From positions 1,798,001 to 1,862,000 of the forward strand of contig BCKC01000006.1 of assembly GCA_001600455.1 (NCBI GenBank): DNA of 64,000 nucleotides, written 5' to 3'. This stretch comes from Endocalyx cinctus (lineage: Eukaryota > Ascomycota > Sordariomycetes > Amphisphaeriales > Apiosporaceae). Below are positions 1 to 10,763 of this stretch, one piece after another. Both the position numbers and the translations under genes were made by a program. A model generated the notes under the pieces. The model had not been told where the DNA came from, searched no databases, and was given only the letters and a program-made list of their open reading frames with translations. Numbering within the stretch: position 1 is the first letter of the stretch; each line of letters starts with the position of its first letter.

Positions 1-1309
1 CTATGATTTCAAATAACTTGATAGCCACTATGAAAGCCTCGAGAATACAAGGTTTGTCACTTGGGTGAATCCCCGTCCCATTTTCTCGGAGGTACTCGTC
101 GTCAATCGCATCGGGAAGCGGGACGGTGTTATCGGTTTTGACTATAGTATTTCGTCCGAATACGCTACAAAATAATCTTCATGCAGTTTTAGCCAAAAAA
201 GAAAAACAGGATAATTAAAAGAGAAAAAAAAGAGATTGCTACCTTTCTATTGTTAAGCCTACATGCCAAACGCGCCGACTCATCTCTCGTTTTAATTGGT
301 TGTTCGAAGATCCATCAACGTCCATATGTAACCCGAGCGTCTGGCTAACTCGAAAGGAGACCGCCAGAGTGTTGAAGCATCGATTTGTGTACTTAGTACA
401 TAATAGATAGGTGGTGGTGAGGAGAAGATATTGGACAACTTCTAAGCTCGGGGTATCCAGGGTATCTAACGATAGGATTCTTCGAGCTCGCTGATAGAAG
501 TTATCTGCCGTGCGCAATTTAAAATGTGATTCGTTCTTGGGATCATTGAGGCATCCCAAAGCAAACACGATATTAAGGGTGGCGTGAAAGGTCACATCTG
601 CAGCACCAACTTCTATCTTATTTGACCCACCCGACTGCCAAATGCGATTGTACCTCTGTCGGAAAGTTGGTATATGCAAGATGGGAAATAGAGGGTAGAC
701 TTGTCTCTCGTAACAGTCAACCAAGTCGTCTGAAATAATCCTCTCTGGAATCACCATGGCCGATGTATCGGTCTCCAAGGGAAGAGACACGCCAGCATCA
801 TATGGGGGTGATATCTGTAACCAGTGTGCTATAGATCTGACGTCTGTTCTCTGCGTCATATCCTGAAGAAATCGAGTGATTGGATTATCCGCGAAAGGTG
901 TCTGAGATCCGACATCCGAGTTTTCGGGATTAACATCGGCTCGTTCTTGCACCGGTCTGCTTACAATAGCTAAGTATGCAAATGAGCTGGACTGAACTTG
1001 TGTATGCGAAAGAAAAGAATATGTGAAAAAGAATATCATACTACGAGAACTATCTGTTGTGATTCGTGCTGGGATGTTGACGGCCCTCTCTTCAATCCTA
1101 CGTAGCCGTGTCTGGATATCAAGTATTATACCTGTGGGCACTGGAATTATCGCGTCATTGTATTCGCACTTAACACCCCTCTCTCCACACGAGGAGCACT
1201 CCGGGCGCTGGCCATCGCATCGAGTCTTTCTAGCTCGGCATGACTTGCAAGATTCGGCAACCTTACGGCGTTTGGGTGCGCGGCGAGACTCTTCGTCACT
1301 TGGTGCCAT
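1..1309 (-). CDS. Zn2Cys6 fungal transcription factor, 3' end beyond the window
   Basis: This is a nuclear sequence-specific regulator. The N-terminus is basic (RRAPKRRK, a likely nuclear signal) and is followed by a binuclear zinc cluster with Cys21, 24, 31, 38, 41 and 48. The rest resembles the fungal-specific TF middle-homology region: the stretch 'DCYERQVYPLFPILHIPTF' is typical. Deduced exons are 1309-1045, 969-243 and 164 to beyond base 1. The intron at 970-1044 is 75 bp and open in frame, so it could be retained. The intron at 165-242 removes an early stop, and the next exon restores a family-like tail containing 'PLPDAIDDEYL'. The gene is divergent from the amidohydrolase at 1863 and may control it. 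The C-terminus is missing because the window ends. The family is secure; the target is inferred. Confidence 0.9.
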
Positions 1310-1862
1310 TGTCTCAAGTTAGACGAGAATGAATTAATTGCATTTGGACGGGATGATCCGCGGAAATCTGGTTGCGACCGTGATTGATATGCTTGTTCGG
1401 AATGGCCGGAAAGATAAGCGGAAATAGGACTTTTACTAGCGATCAACTGTCATCAGCTGCCCCTCTCCTAAGCATTGGTATTCGGAACGTTCCGCGTCCT
1501 CCTTCTGATATTACGTCACCCATTTTTGGCTTACGCCGGTATAATTCTATAGAAGCTAATTAATGGTATGGGAGGCTCGGGATCGGTGTACCGGTATTCC
1601 CGCGGCTCGGAGCTCTCCCCGGGTCGCCCCCTATTCTCGTTACCGAGACTCATGTCTCAACCACTATTATCAGATGGAAGCCGAAAAGTACTTATACTAG
1701 AAGAGAGTTCCTCGACTTGGTCAGTTTTTTGAATATTCGAGACAGAAGAACATCACACATACTCCAATACTACCTATTTGTTTTATCTTACAGAAATATA
1801 CCAAGATAAATAATATCTATACTCTCAAGATACTTCATCAGTGACAAGATTATCAATTCAGC
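1310..1862. promoter_or_regulatory. Divergent intergenic promoter between the Zn2Cys6 gene and the amidohydrolase gene
   Basis: This 553-bp spacer separates two head-to-head start codons, so it should hold both promoters. It contains a perfect 12-bp palindrome, CGGAACGTTCCG, at 1483-1494 (CGG-N6-CCG) and a second inverted CGG pair, CGGTGTACCG, at 1584-1593 (CGG-N4-CCG), followed by CCGCGG at 1600-1605. Inverted CGG triplets are the classic target of Zn2Cys6 dimers, which makes autoregulation or control of the neighbour plausible. Binding is inferred, not shown. Confidence 0.55.
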
Positions 1863-2894
1863 ATGGCTACGATTCCAAAAATTGATGTCCATCACCATGT
1901 CATCCCCCCAGAGCTTGAAGGTAACATCTCATTTATAATTCCAGACCCACAGACTGAGTTAGTTGGTTTCTGAAACTAAAATCATATCGCAGGTGTCATG
2001 AAAGGTTTAAGGGGAATGAAAGTCCCAGAATGGACCGTGTCTAACGACGTGGCCTTCAGCGAGTCGGTCAACGTGAAAACTAGAATCCTATCCGTGAGCA
2101 CACCCGGCGTCACTTTCATATCAGACCCGGAAGAGAGCGCCAAGGTTGCGCGTTCGATGAACGAATTCTGTGCCTCACTTCGAGACAGCGATCCGCAGGC
2201 GTACGGGTTCTTCGCCACCGTCCCTTCGCTCGAGAATACCGAGCTGGTGCTGCGAGAGCTGCGGTACGCATTCGACGTCCTTCACGCCGACGGGATCACC
2301 CTCTTCACGAGTTACGCCACCCCCGAGGGCTACCTTGGTCACCCCGAGTATGTGCCCGTGTGGGAAGAGTTAAACGCGCGAAAGGCCGTCGTCTTCGTGC
2401 ATCCTATCAACAACCAAGCCGCGGTCTACTTCGATGAGCGGCTCCCCATGCCCGCTTTTGACTGGCCGCACGAGACGGGCCGGACCGCCATGGACCTGAT
2501 TCTCAACAGAAGACCCCAGCAGTTTCCAGAGGTGAAGATAATCTTGTCGCACGGGGGCGGCACCCTCGCCGCTCTGATCAGGCGCGCTACACTTATTTCC
2601 TCGCAGGATTTCGGGGGCGTTATGAGTGCCGAGGATATGATCAGCCAGGCGAAGTCGTTTTATTTCGATCTCGCCCTCTCCGGGAGTGAGGAGATGTTCC
2701 CCCTTATCCTAAAGTTCGCTCAGGACGACCATCTCCTTTTCGGTAGCGACTTCCCACACGCCACGGTCCCTTTCAGCCAGGCGCATGCCAAATTAATCGA
2801 CGAGTACGACTTGGGAGAAGAAAAGAGAAAGCAAATCTACAATGGCGCCGCGCAGAAGTTGTTTCCTAGGTTGCAGGGAATGTTTGATGCCTAG
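1863..2894 (+). CDS. Amidohydrolase family 2 / ACMSD-like decarboxylase
   Basis: This is a metal-dependent TIM-barrel hydrolase or decarboxylase (amidohydrolase-2 family, which includes aminocarboxymuconate-semialdehyde and 6-methylsalicylate decarboxylases). Exon 1, 1863-1920, encodes MATIPKIDVHHHVIPPELE. The intron is 1921-1992 and exon 2 is 1993-2894, giving 319 aa. Without exon 1 the essential N-terminal metal motif would be lost. Candidate metal or catalytic residues are His10 and His12 (HxH), His156 (VFVHP), His206 (LSHGGGT) and Asp272 (FGSDFPHA). The protein is probably cytosolic, since no signal peptide is seen. It is divergent from a Zn2Cys6 regulator. The substrate cannot be fixed from sequence; an aromatic or hydroxybenzoate-type acid is a reasonable guess from the family. 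Confidence 0.88.
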
Positions 2895-3902
2895 GACTTA
2901 TTTAGAAACAGGATGGGCCATTAACATGAGAGAGATTTATTATTTACTGTGCCGATAATCTATGTTTTCCCACACATTGGCCATATAGGTACGGTCATCC
3001 CTGCGCAACATAAGCAGTCATTAACTATCTATCTGAACTATAATGTGTCATGTTGAGTAACTTATATACACAAACGGAGAGGTATGTTTTGGTGTAATTC
3101 GTATAGTAAAATACCTTAACCCAGCGTGAACATTAGTATAAGAAAATGGGGGGAGGGGGTACGTTGGAGTGTAGTGTCGCGCAGTTACGTAGCCAGAGCC
3201 TAGCAGTGTAAATCTAAGAGCTTAATAGATATTTTCATTGATTCCTGACATTTTTATCTCTCTCGAGGGGTGGAAGTCTCTCCTTATATAGACCTATTCT
3301 ACGTGGGCTGCCCGGAGGGTAAGCCGTCGCCACGCTTCTGACAAATGATCTACCTGATATCCCCGACAGTTAGTTATATTATCAATTTCCATGTACTATG
3401 TAGTTACCATCATCCTCGCGCAACATTTACCCCCACGAAGAAGAAAGAAGAATAAAAATGAGGATTGCAGTTGTTTCATCCTTAAAAGATTATACTTGAT
3501 TACTAGCTAGGCTTAATTAGTGTTATCTTTAAAGAATCCTACCTCTATAATTTCATAAACAATATCGCTGTGAGATGATCATTTTCTTTTATAATATTAA
3601 GATTAGCAGTCACGGGTGCGTATATCGAAGGAAATATGTGATAATTCCAATTAATAACAAGCTGGAGAAAAGGTAAGTAAGTGGAAGAAGCAATTAGTGT
3701 GGTAATTGCTTATATAGGTGTTCCACCTTACCTTATCAGCTTATCTATCAAACTATTGAATGACTAGTGGGGCATATACCAGTAATGAATGCGTACGGTA
3801 AATGGGAATCTACCATACCGTGACATATAAGACGGTTGCTACCATGTATCAAAGTTTATTGCTACGTGGCTACTTTACTACATTGATGACCTCTCTGGGA
3901 TT
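2895..3902. other. Intergenic region with one copy of a dispersed repeat
   Basis: No gene is supported here. The 3' flank of the amidohydrolase is AT-rich. The interval 3156-3371 carries one copy of a repeat that recurs near 20.8 kb (entered separately). The rest has short A/T runs and no long open frame. Confidence 0.6.
3156..3371 (+). repeat. Dispersed repeat copy A (partner at 20798-20950)
   Basis: Two blocks match the 20.8-kb copy in the same orientation. One is GGGGTACGTTGGAG at 3156-3169. The other is a roughly 130-bp block at 3239-3371 that includes the shared 20-mer GACCTATTCTACGTGGGCT(G/A). About 65 bp between the blocks is absent in copy B. Most base differences are C/T or G/A. It looks like a decayed transposon fragment or solo terminal repeat; no terminal repeats or coding sequence were identified. 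Confidence 0.6.
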
Positions 3903-5261
3903 TTAATGAGGGACACCTCCAAGTTGTCCACCCGTCGCTGGCCCTCCCAGGCTGACACCTTCGTTTCCAATATCATCGGGAACGGTGATGGTAACCTTAG
4001 GCAGGTATTTCTGCACTTTCTGTTCTACCATATTCTGCACGAAAACCCAACTCTCGCGCTCGAACTTACGATGGCCACCGTTGACGACGCCCAGGATGCT
4101 CTCACGCAACATTTCTTGCACCTTTCTAACAAGTCCACGAATCTTGTTGACCAGCTTGGCCTTAATGTCGTCGCCGAACCCGCGGTCCGCATTAGGCTCA
4201 ATCTCACGATCAAGTTGCGAGTCGAAAGGATTACCACCGAGGACTTTCTCCAGTAGACCCTGAAACTCGTCAGGAAGCAATTCGAAAAGCTCCTTCTCGA
4301 TCCCGCCTAGCACCGTGCGGAACTCGAGACGAACTTCCCTGTGAACTCTAGCGAGACCGGTGCTCAACTTTTCGCTAATAACTCTGGAGAAGCCGCCGCC
4401 GCCGCTTCCGGTGTCGGCTCCGTCGACATCCCGGTCCCCTACGCCTCTCGAGGAGGCTCCCTCGTCGGACCTATCCTTATTGCCGAACATTTTCCCGAAC
4501 CCTTTCACTAAGTCCTTAACATGGTCCTCGAACTCGCCCTTGACGCCGTCGCCGAGGTCGCGCGTGCTCGTGTTCCCGCGCAGCCAGCGCTTGATGTGAT
4601 CGAGGGCGATGAGGGTGAACTGCTCGGCGATGGGGGCGTGCTGCTGCCGCAGCTTCGCGGCGACTTTCTCCTTGATCTCGGGGCTGATGACGCGGGCCGT
4701 GTCCTCCGGGCTGCGGGCGACGTCCTTGATGTTGCTGCTGAGCACGCCGAGGAGCCCGCCGAGCTCGAAGGGCTGACCCGACGGCCCTCGGTTGTGATCC
4801 ATATGATCTTGGACGACGTTGATGGCGGCCGAGAGGAAGCCTCTGGCTCCCTGGGAGAAGTCTACCCGGTCCTCCCCATCTCCGAGCGATCGGGTTTCGT
4901 TGTGCCCGGGACGGTTTTCCGTTAAATCGAAAATATCACGTAGATCGTCGCCGGTTTGGCCTGCGATATTGTGGAAGTTCCGTGACAGGCTAGCGATTTC
5001 GTCGGCGAATGGTAAGGATTGGATACCGTAAGCATCCGGGATGGCGTTGTCTAAGCCTCTATGGCCACCGGGGACATTGTCGTCATCTCGATTGAAAAGA
5101 GAACGAAAGGCATCGATTACTTGGGCCTCCAAAACGTCAATAGTTTTTTGTTGGAATATATCAAGTTCGGCAGTAATGCGGGGTTGTATCTGTGGAGCGA
5201 GAGAGTCGACGTATTCGTCAACCTTGACCATCAAGACTTCGGGAATACGGTGGGAAGACAT
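3903..5261 (-). CDS. Conserved-looking protein of unknown function, 452 aa
   Basis: I do not recognise this protein. It is a single open frame starting at the ATG at 5261 (MSSHRIPEVLMVKVDEYVDS); the frame continues upstream only through a TTG, so that start is preferred. The N-terminal 60 residues are amphipathic helix-like and end in 'VIDAFRSLFN'. The middle (residues about 100-190) is acidic and Gly/Asp-rich. It is followed by 'VISPEIKEKVAAKLRQQH', a Gly/Ser/Asp-rich linker with 'DTGSGGGGFSRVISEKLSTG', and a helical C-terminal half with 'ELFELLPDEFQGLLEKVLGG'. There is no signal peptide or clear TM segment. The GC-rich third-position pattern and length support a real gene. The function is unknown. 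Confidence 0.7.
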   Translation of the reverse strand: MSSHRIPEVLMVKVDEYVDSLAPQIQPRITAELDIFQQKTIDVLEAQVIDAFRSLFNRDDDNVPGGHRGLDNAIPDAYGIQSLPFADEIASLSRNFHNIAGQTGDDLRDIFDLTENRPGHNETRSLGDGEDRVDFSQGARGFLSAAINVVQDHMDHNRGPSGQPFELGGLLGVLSSNIKDVARSPEDTARVISPEIKEKVAAKLRQQHAPIAEQFTLIALDHIKRWLRGNTSTRDLGDGVKGEFEDHVKDLVKGFGKMFGNKDRSDEGASSRGVGDRDVDGADTGSGGGGFSRVISEKLSTGLARVHREVRLEFRTVLGGIEKELFELLPDEFQGLLEKVLGGNPFDSQLDREIEPNADRGFGDDIKAKLVNKIRGLVRKVQEMLRESILGVVNGGHRKFERESWVFVQNMVEQKVQKYLPKVTITVPDDIGNEGVSLGGPATGGQLGGVPH

Positions 5262-7062
5262 ATTGAATTGCCAAAATGGGTATTTCAAAGTAGTTCACTT
5301 GTAGTACCTAACCTAGACAGAGGTGATGTAATGGAGGGGTTGGAGGGGTAAAGCGATCCATCTTAGTCAACCAAGCCACTTCACTAGCCACACGAGTGTC
5401 GCAGTAGAGTTCATACGCCAAGGAGAGGGGAAAAAACAATGTCTGTTGTAACAGATATATACGGTCTAGATTTACTGTACCTGTAACCTCACACTTGTCC
5501 TTCGGAATACATACTCAATAATAATGGTAGGTCATTCCGTAGGCCAACAATCTTCAAGTGGCCCCACCTAGAGTACAGTCCCATTCAAAGTATCTATACC
5601 ACGATGCACTGTGCCATGCCGTGACAGATTTTATTAAGTCCCCGTAGTATTAGGAACCCATGAGGGCATGGGTTTTTAGCGTGGGATGGGAGTATAAAGC
5701 CATAGCAATAGATATCCAGCAATGTGTTATAAACCCTCCAATACGTCGGGTAATACTTAGCTTCTTAAGCTCTTTTTGATTGGTCGGTTCGTGGTAGGTC
5801 TTGATTTGAAAGTAATAATAGGTCAAGGGTGGCTGTCAAATACGGAATCACGATATTTGTAAAAGAAATTTCAGGGTACTCTATACCATTAAAGAGAGTA
5901 CTTAAGTTGGAAGCTGGAGAGCTAAGGTAAAGACTGACTGGATACAAAAGAAACTCCATCCTTATATATTCCATTTGTACGGCATGTTAGGATGCCGAGA
6001 CTGACGATGTAAGAAGCATGCAGGTCTAAGTGAAGGGGGGCTGGTGGCACTGCAGTACTCATAGGCCCTAAGACCTTAACACCTAGCGTCCTACGGGACA
6101 AGTATCATTATCAAAGTTCACTGGTCTATCGGTTAATCAATTTTATTACTCGTTATTCAGAGCCCCCAGTGCTTGAGTGCTTGTATACAGTATATACATT
6201 GCTATGACTGCTGTCAACAGCTGACACGGAGTCTCTCAGGTCGTTGTGTCTAGTTGAATTTTATTAAAAATGATAGACACGCCCCTCCCTTTTTTTTTTT
6301 TAAAAAAAAAAAAAAAAAGGCCCCTATCAACGCCATATCAACGCCATACTACCCCGCCCCAGCCATGTATATCGGAGGCTTATGTTCCCTGAATTCGAGA
6401 CTCGGGCCTTTCTGTAGGCGGCACGACCACCTCAATATGCCCGGATGTCTGCCTGGGCGGAGTAGGGGCGGGGGGAAGGCAGTGCTGCTGATAATGTATG
6501 CCACGTGGTCAAGCCAATTTAATAGTTAAGCGCCTATAAGAAAATGACCCATACAATCAGAAATGCACATCACCTCTCTATTCACTTCATAATAACTAGG
6601 GACGGTGCATATTTAGGTAAAAGGCTACATAATTGAAATTATTATTTAAAGTCAACCTAAGCTGTCAAAATATAGTCTCTTAAGTAGTCATTCAGGAGCC
6701 CCAGATCAGTAGTAATATTTACTCTTCGTTATAAACTTTCATAAGAACTTCTTGTCTTAAGTCTCTAGTTTATCAGAGATGACATTTCGACCACATTACT
6801 TCTTGACTTACAATCTGCCGCCGTTTAAATCAGCTTCTATCATAAGCAGTTGCAATAGTTTATTTACCATCAGTACAGCTCACTGGCTATCGGATCAAAA
6901 TCTGAAAAGTCAAGAAAAGCCTCATTTATACGATTAGTCTCAACCAATTCTTGGCGCCCTTATTCCATAATCGAATAAATGTTATAAAATTATCCATAAG
7001 ACAGAGAGTAATACTTGATCTTTATTGATATTACTTTTCTAAGCTGGCACCAAAACTATATC
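5262..7062. other. Intergenic region, no supported gene
   Basis: Only short frames of fewer than 92 codons with no family resemblance occur. A T12 run directly followed by an A17 run at about 6289-6318 could form a simple hairpin; it is low complexity rather than a feature with a known role. Upstream of the HET gene the sequence is AT-rich. Confidence 0.5.
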
Positions 7063-8814
7063 ATGTGGTTGATCAACACTACGACGATACTCTTAGAGGA
7101 GTTTCTAGGGCAAAACATACCCCCCTTTGTTATTTTGTCACACACGTGGGACAAAGAGGAGGTGTCCTTTAAAGAACTTAAAGAAAATTTATACGAAAAT
7201 AAAAAGGGCTACATGAAGATCAAGAAGACTTGCCATCTGGCACGAGAATATGATTTTCGTTATGCTTGGATTGATACTTGCTGCATTGACAAGACTAGCA
7301 GCGCTGAGTTAACCGAAGCGATTAATTCGATGTTTGTGTGGTATCGAAGATCTTCTATCTGTATTACATACCTCTCTGATATCTCCAGCTCCACAGGACT
7401 CCAAAGATGCCGCTGGTTTGGACGTGGTTGGACATTACAGGAACTACTTGCTCCAAAAGTCATATACTTCTTCGACCAAAACTGGAGTCATATTGGAACT
7501 AAGGCCAGCTTAATCGAAGATCTGGCTAAGATTAGCGGTATTGACCGTAATGCGATTATGCATACTCAATCATTGTCAGAGTTTTCAGTAGCACAAAAGA
7601 TGTGTTGGGCTGCTGGGAGAGAGACAACACGAATTGAAGATATGGCATATTGTTTATTAGGTATATTTGGAGTGAATATGCCGTTGATCTATGGGGAGAA
7701 ACACAACGCTTTCCGGAGACTGCAGGAAAACATCATCAATAAAACGCCAGACTATACTATATTTGCGTGGAAGAGTTCAAGAAATACTGGAGGGAGGAAA
7801 CCTAGTTCGAAGCGGATTTTTAGTGGCATTCTTGCCAACTCCCCCAGACAATTTTCCAATTGCAGCGCTTACACTATCTTCAAAACGTCGAATAATCGGG
7901 TGGCTGAATCTTCCATCACAAACCAAGGCGTCAAGATTCGGACTCGACTTCGACTTAAGCATATAGCTGGCAAGAGAGGAATTCAATACCTGTTACCTGT
8001 GTGTAATCGAGGTGTAGATTCTAGTCTCGGAATCAGGCTGAGAAAAATAGGTCCAAACCAATTCCTCAGAGACAGTCCACACATTCTCGACGATGTAAAC
8101 AAAAACTCGATTTGGGATGGCACAGCAGAAGACAAATACTTTTTAATCCAGCAACCTTTGGCTGATGCTGGCGACAAAGAGGAGCTAAACAGTCGGATGA
8201 TCGTTCAACAAAGTCGCGGCCAAGTTTTACAACTTTTTCTACCACCTGAATTAAAAATATATATCGCTTACCCATCTTCCCGATTTGATGATGAAGACAT
8301 GGTATTCTTTCTCCCCGAACATGACGACTGTGGATGTGATGGCGTTGCAGTATCTATAAGTGGAAGCTTAAAACTTAAAGTGGATAACAAAAATGTTATG
8401 GTACAGTTCGTTTGTTTTTTCTATGCTTTCGGCTGGGACCAACTGGATACTGAAGAGGCATACCCCCCGCAGTGCACAGTTCTAAACCATCGAAGATATG
8501 ATGCAGCTCTGAGGCAAATCACCTCAAAACTGGTGGAATATGATCAAAACAGTTTAGAAATCATGGACGAACTTCTCTATCACGACATACCGAAGTGTTC
8601 GAGCGCAGTCTTCAAAGTCGCTAAATCAAATCAAATCATTGTCGTATCTATAACCATAGAGAAGCGGAATGATAAAAGTATCAGCTCAAAGGAGTTTTGG
8701 AGAGTAAAGTTCAACTGCGAAAGATATGATGAAACCATCACACCTTTCGATCAAACGAAATCATGGGACTTGTCTGTATTTGGCTCAGATCAAATTTACG
8801 AACAAGCAGAATAG
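7063..8814 (+). CDS. HET-domain protein (vegetative incompatibility type), copy 1
   Basis: HET proteins trigger programmed cell death when incompatible hyphae fuse; the HET domain is the death effector. The preferred start is the ATG at 7063, giving 583 aa that begin MWLINTTTILLEEF, the usual short lead-in of HET-E/HET-D-like proteins; an earlier in-frame start adds only 16 residues. HET-domain motifs come in order: 'FVILSHTW', 'YAWIDTCCIDKTSSAEL', 'INSMFVWYR', 'RWFGRGWTLQELLAPK', then 'ARETTRIEDMAYCLLGIFG'-like sequence and 'MPLIYGE'. No NACHT or WD40 region follows; the C-terminal 300 residues are of unknown type. The gene is intronless and AT-leaning. It pairs with the homologue at 13471. 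The actual incompatibility role is inferred from the domain. Confidence 0.9.
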   Translation: MWLINTTTILLEEFLGQNIPPFVILSHTWDKEEVSFKELKENLYENKKGYMKIKKTCHLAREYDFRYAWIDTCCIDKTSSAELTEAINSMFVWYRRSSICITYLSDISSSTGLQRCRWFGRGWTLQELLAPKVIYFFDQNWSHIGTKASLIEDLAKISGIDRNAIMHTQSLSEFSVAQKMCWAAGRETTRIEDMAYCLLGIFGVNMPLIYGEKHNAFRRLQENIINKTPDYTIFAWKSSRNTGGRKPSSKRIFSGILANSPRQFSNCSAYTIFKTSNNRVAESSITNQGVKIRTRLRLKHIAGKRGIQYLLPVCNRGVDSSLGIRLRKIGPNQFLRDSPHILDDVNKNSIWDGTAEDKYFLIQQPLADAGDKEELNSRMIVQQSRGQVLQLFLPPELKIYIAYPSSRFDDEDMVFFLPEHDDCGCDGVAVSISGSLKLKVDNKNVMVQFVCFFYAFGWDQLDTEEAYPPQCTVLNHRRYDAALRQITSKLVEYDQNSLEIMDELLYHDIPKCSSAVFKVAKSNQIIVVSITIEKRNDKSISSKEFWRVKFNCERYDETITPFDQTKSWDLSVFGSDQIYEQAE

Positions 8815-10674
8815 CGCTGTCAACAAAATTCTTGTGGTTGGTAAGTTTATATGATCTGGAAGTATTATATACAAATATCGTAAAGATTTTATCAGTACGC
8901 AAAGTATATAACATACACAACAACTGCAGGTGGAGATTGAAGATAACATAGAGATCTTTGGAAGGAATAAATAACTTCAGAGATGAAATAATCTGAGCTC
9001 TATTGAAACGACTTATCAAGGGCGCAGAACATAGTACTCCCACAACTAGACTCTCTCAACTATCTCTATCAAGATCTCTCGCTTTAACCGTCTCCATCAT
9101 TTTCTTCTCTGTACTAGTAAAATTCTTAATGTCATGGGTTTTGTTTTTGACCAGCATAGTAAGTATACGGAAATTAAGTTGGTAACTTATTTTGGACCTC
9201 TCTTCTATGGATTTTTTTACTAACCAATAATATTCAGTGTATCCAAGCTAGAAGAATAAAAAGTGTAAGACTGACGTATGAATATTAGCGTTCTTAAGCC
9301 TGGAATTCTATGGCTAATGGCCGAGTACTAATATTGCTTTAAGATCATGTCAACTAATAACTTATGTCCGGAAAATACCATTTAGTGTAATCACTCTTTA
9401 GTGTTATGAAACATACGTGTCACGATCTTGGACTACAGCGCTAGTTTGGATCAATGGGGTTTATCTTCAATAAGTAACAAGCCGTAAGGTTGGTTAACTA
9501 AGCAGTATTCAAGTAGGTGATCGAGAGAGGTTTAAGGTGACTCTTCAAACTTATGCGTACGCATTAACTCAGATTGATAGTTGTCGAAGTAATGAATGAC
9601 TATTTACATGGTAACAACTGTTCCTTATATATACCTTCAGTACTCCTCCAACCTTCGTTATTCACTTGGAGATGGTGATATTTCCCTGAATCACTGTGTC
9701 ACTCCGACTTGGTGGTCGTGATCGCGTGACCTCCGGGCTGTCGTTCACCCATCAGATCCCGCTAATTGGGTTTACCTCCTTAGTTCTTTGGTCATGGTCC
9801 ATTTTCTAGATGTTCTGCTTGTTGGTTCGTAACATTTACTTTATACAGCGTGGATATAATATGTAAAGGTGATCCTAATAATAAAACAATTATTAATACT
9901 TCTCCACAGCCAGTAATCATAGAAATATTCCTCCTCAAGAAGTAATGTGGCCAACCATCTATTAGCCCGCCTAGTTCTACAACTTTTGTGCTTCCGTAAA
10001 AGATACCCACTCTCGTAAGACTTATTATTTAAAACACCTCATATTTACTTATAGCTTCCATCTCGGATCTTTCCTCCTCGAGAGGCAGTAAACACTCGTT
10101 CTAGCATTTATGAAATTATCAACGAGAAGTCGTCAATTAGAAAAGTTAGATATCCAAAGTACATGTCAATAAACTTATAGATTAATATAATATCCGGACC
10201 AGATATATTAGCCACAAATAAAATCACTGTTTTTATAAAGCCCCTTGGCCTCGTATCCATAACTCAAGGTGAGCTTACAGCCCACAGAACGTCCTGAGTT
10301 TACATTACAATTTTTACTGTAACTTGGATTATTCATTATAGTGTTATTGTGGTATTATTATATACTACGTTTTGAACTATTACTTATGCAGAATAGTATG
10401 TATTTAAAGGCTTTTAAAGATGGTTCCCTAGAGGCGTGTAGAAGACCCTTCGAACTCAGGCATTAATCAAGCTTAGTTCGGCTCACCCCGGCTCACCCAC
10501 GACTCAGATTAAAGCGGCACCAACTCAGGTCCTTGCACGACAAAGGAAGTTATCGAGGGCAACTTTCGGGTGTGATATAGATCTGTTCCAGCTAATTATT
10601 GACTTCGGGAACACCGACTTGTCACCCATTGCAATTCCGATATCTTAGTGAGAAAACTAGGCCGTCCAGAGCAG

Positions 10675-10763
10675 GTATGATTAAGACTGAGCCAACCTGA
10701 ACCGAGCCTAAATAAAAGCGGCGAGAGACCATGTGACACCAAGTGACAAGATTGACGTGGTAT
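10675..10763 (+). repeat. Diverged direct repeat, copy 1
   Basis: This 89-bp segment aligns without gaps to 11527-11615. About 21 positions differ and all but one are transitions. The shared core includes AAGTGACAAGATTGAC-like sequence followed by a GTGG/ATGG difference. This fits an old transposon copy mutated by RIP. Confidence 0.65.

Noticed and set aside
5765..5974. 69-codon minus-strand frame
   Set aside because: No homology or start context; AT-rich intergenic chance frame.
6289..6318. T-run followed by A-run able to fold back
   Set aside because: Simple low-complexity sequence; no loop or other sign of a functional RNA or terminator.
9003..9185. Small hydrophobic plus-strand frame after HET copy 1
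   Set aside because: 60 codons in AT-rich DNA with no start context or homology; chance frame.
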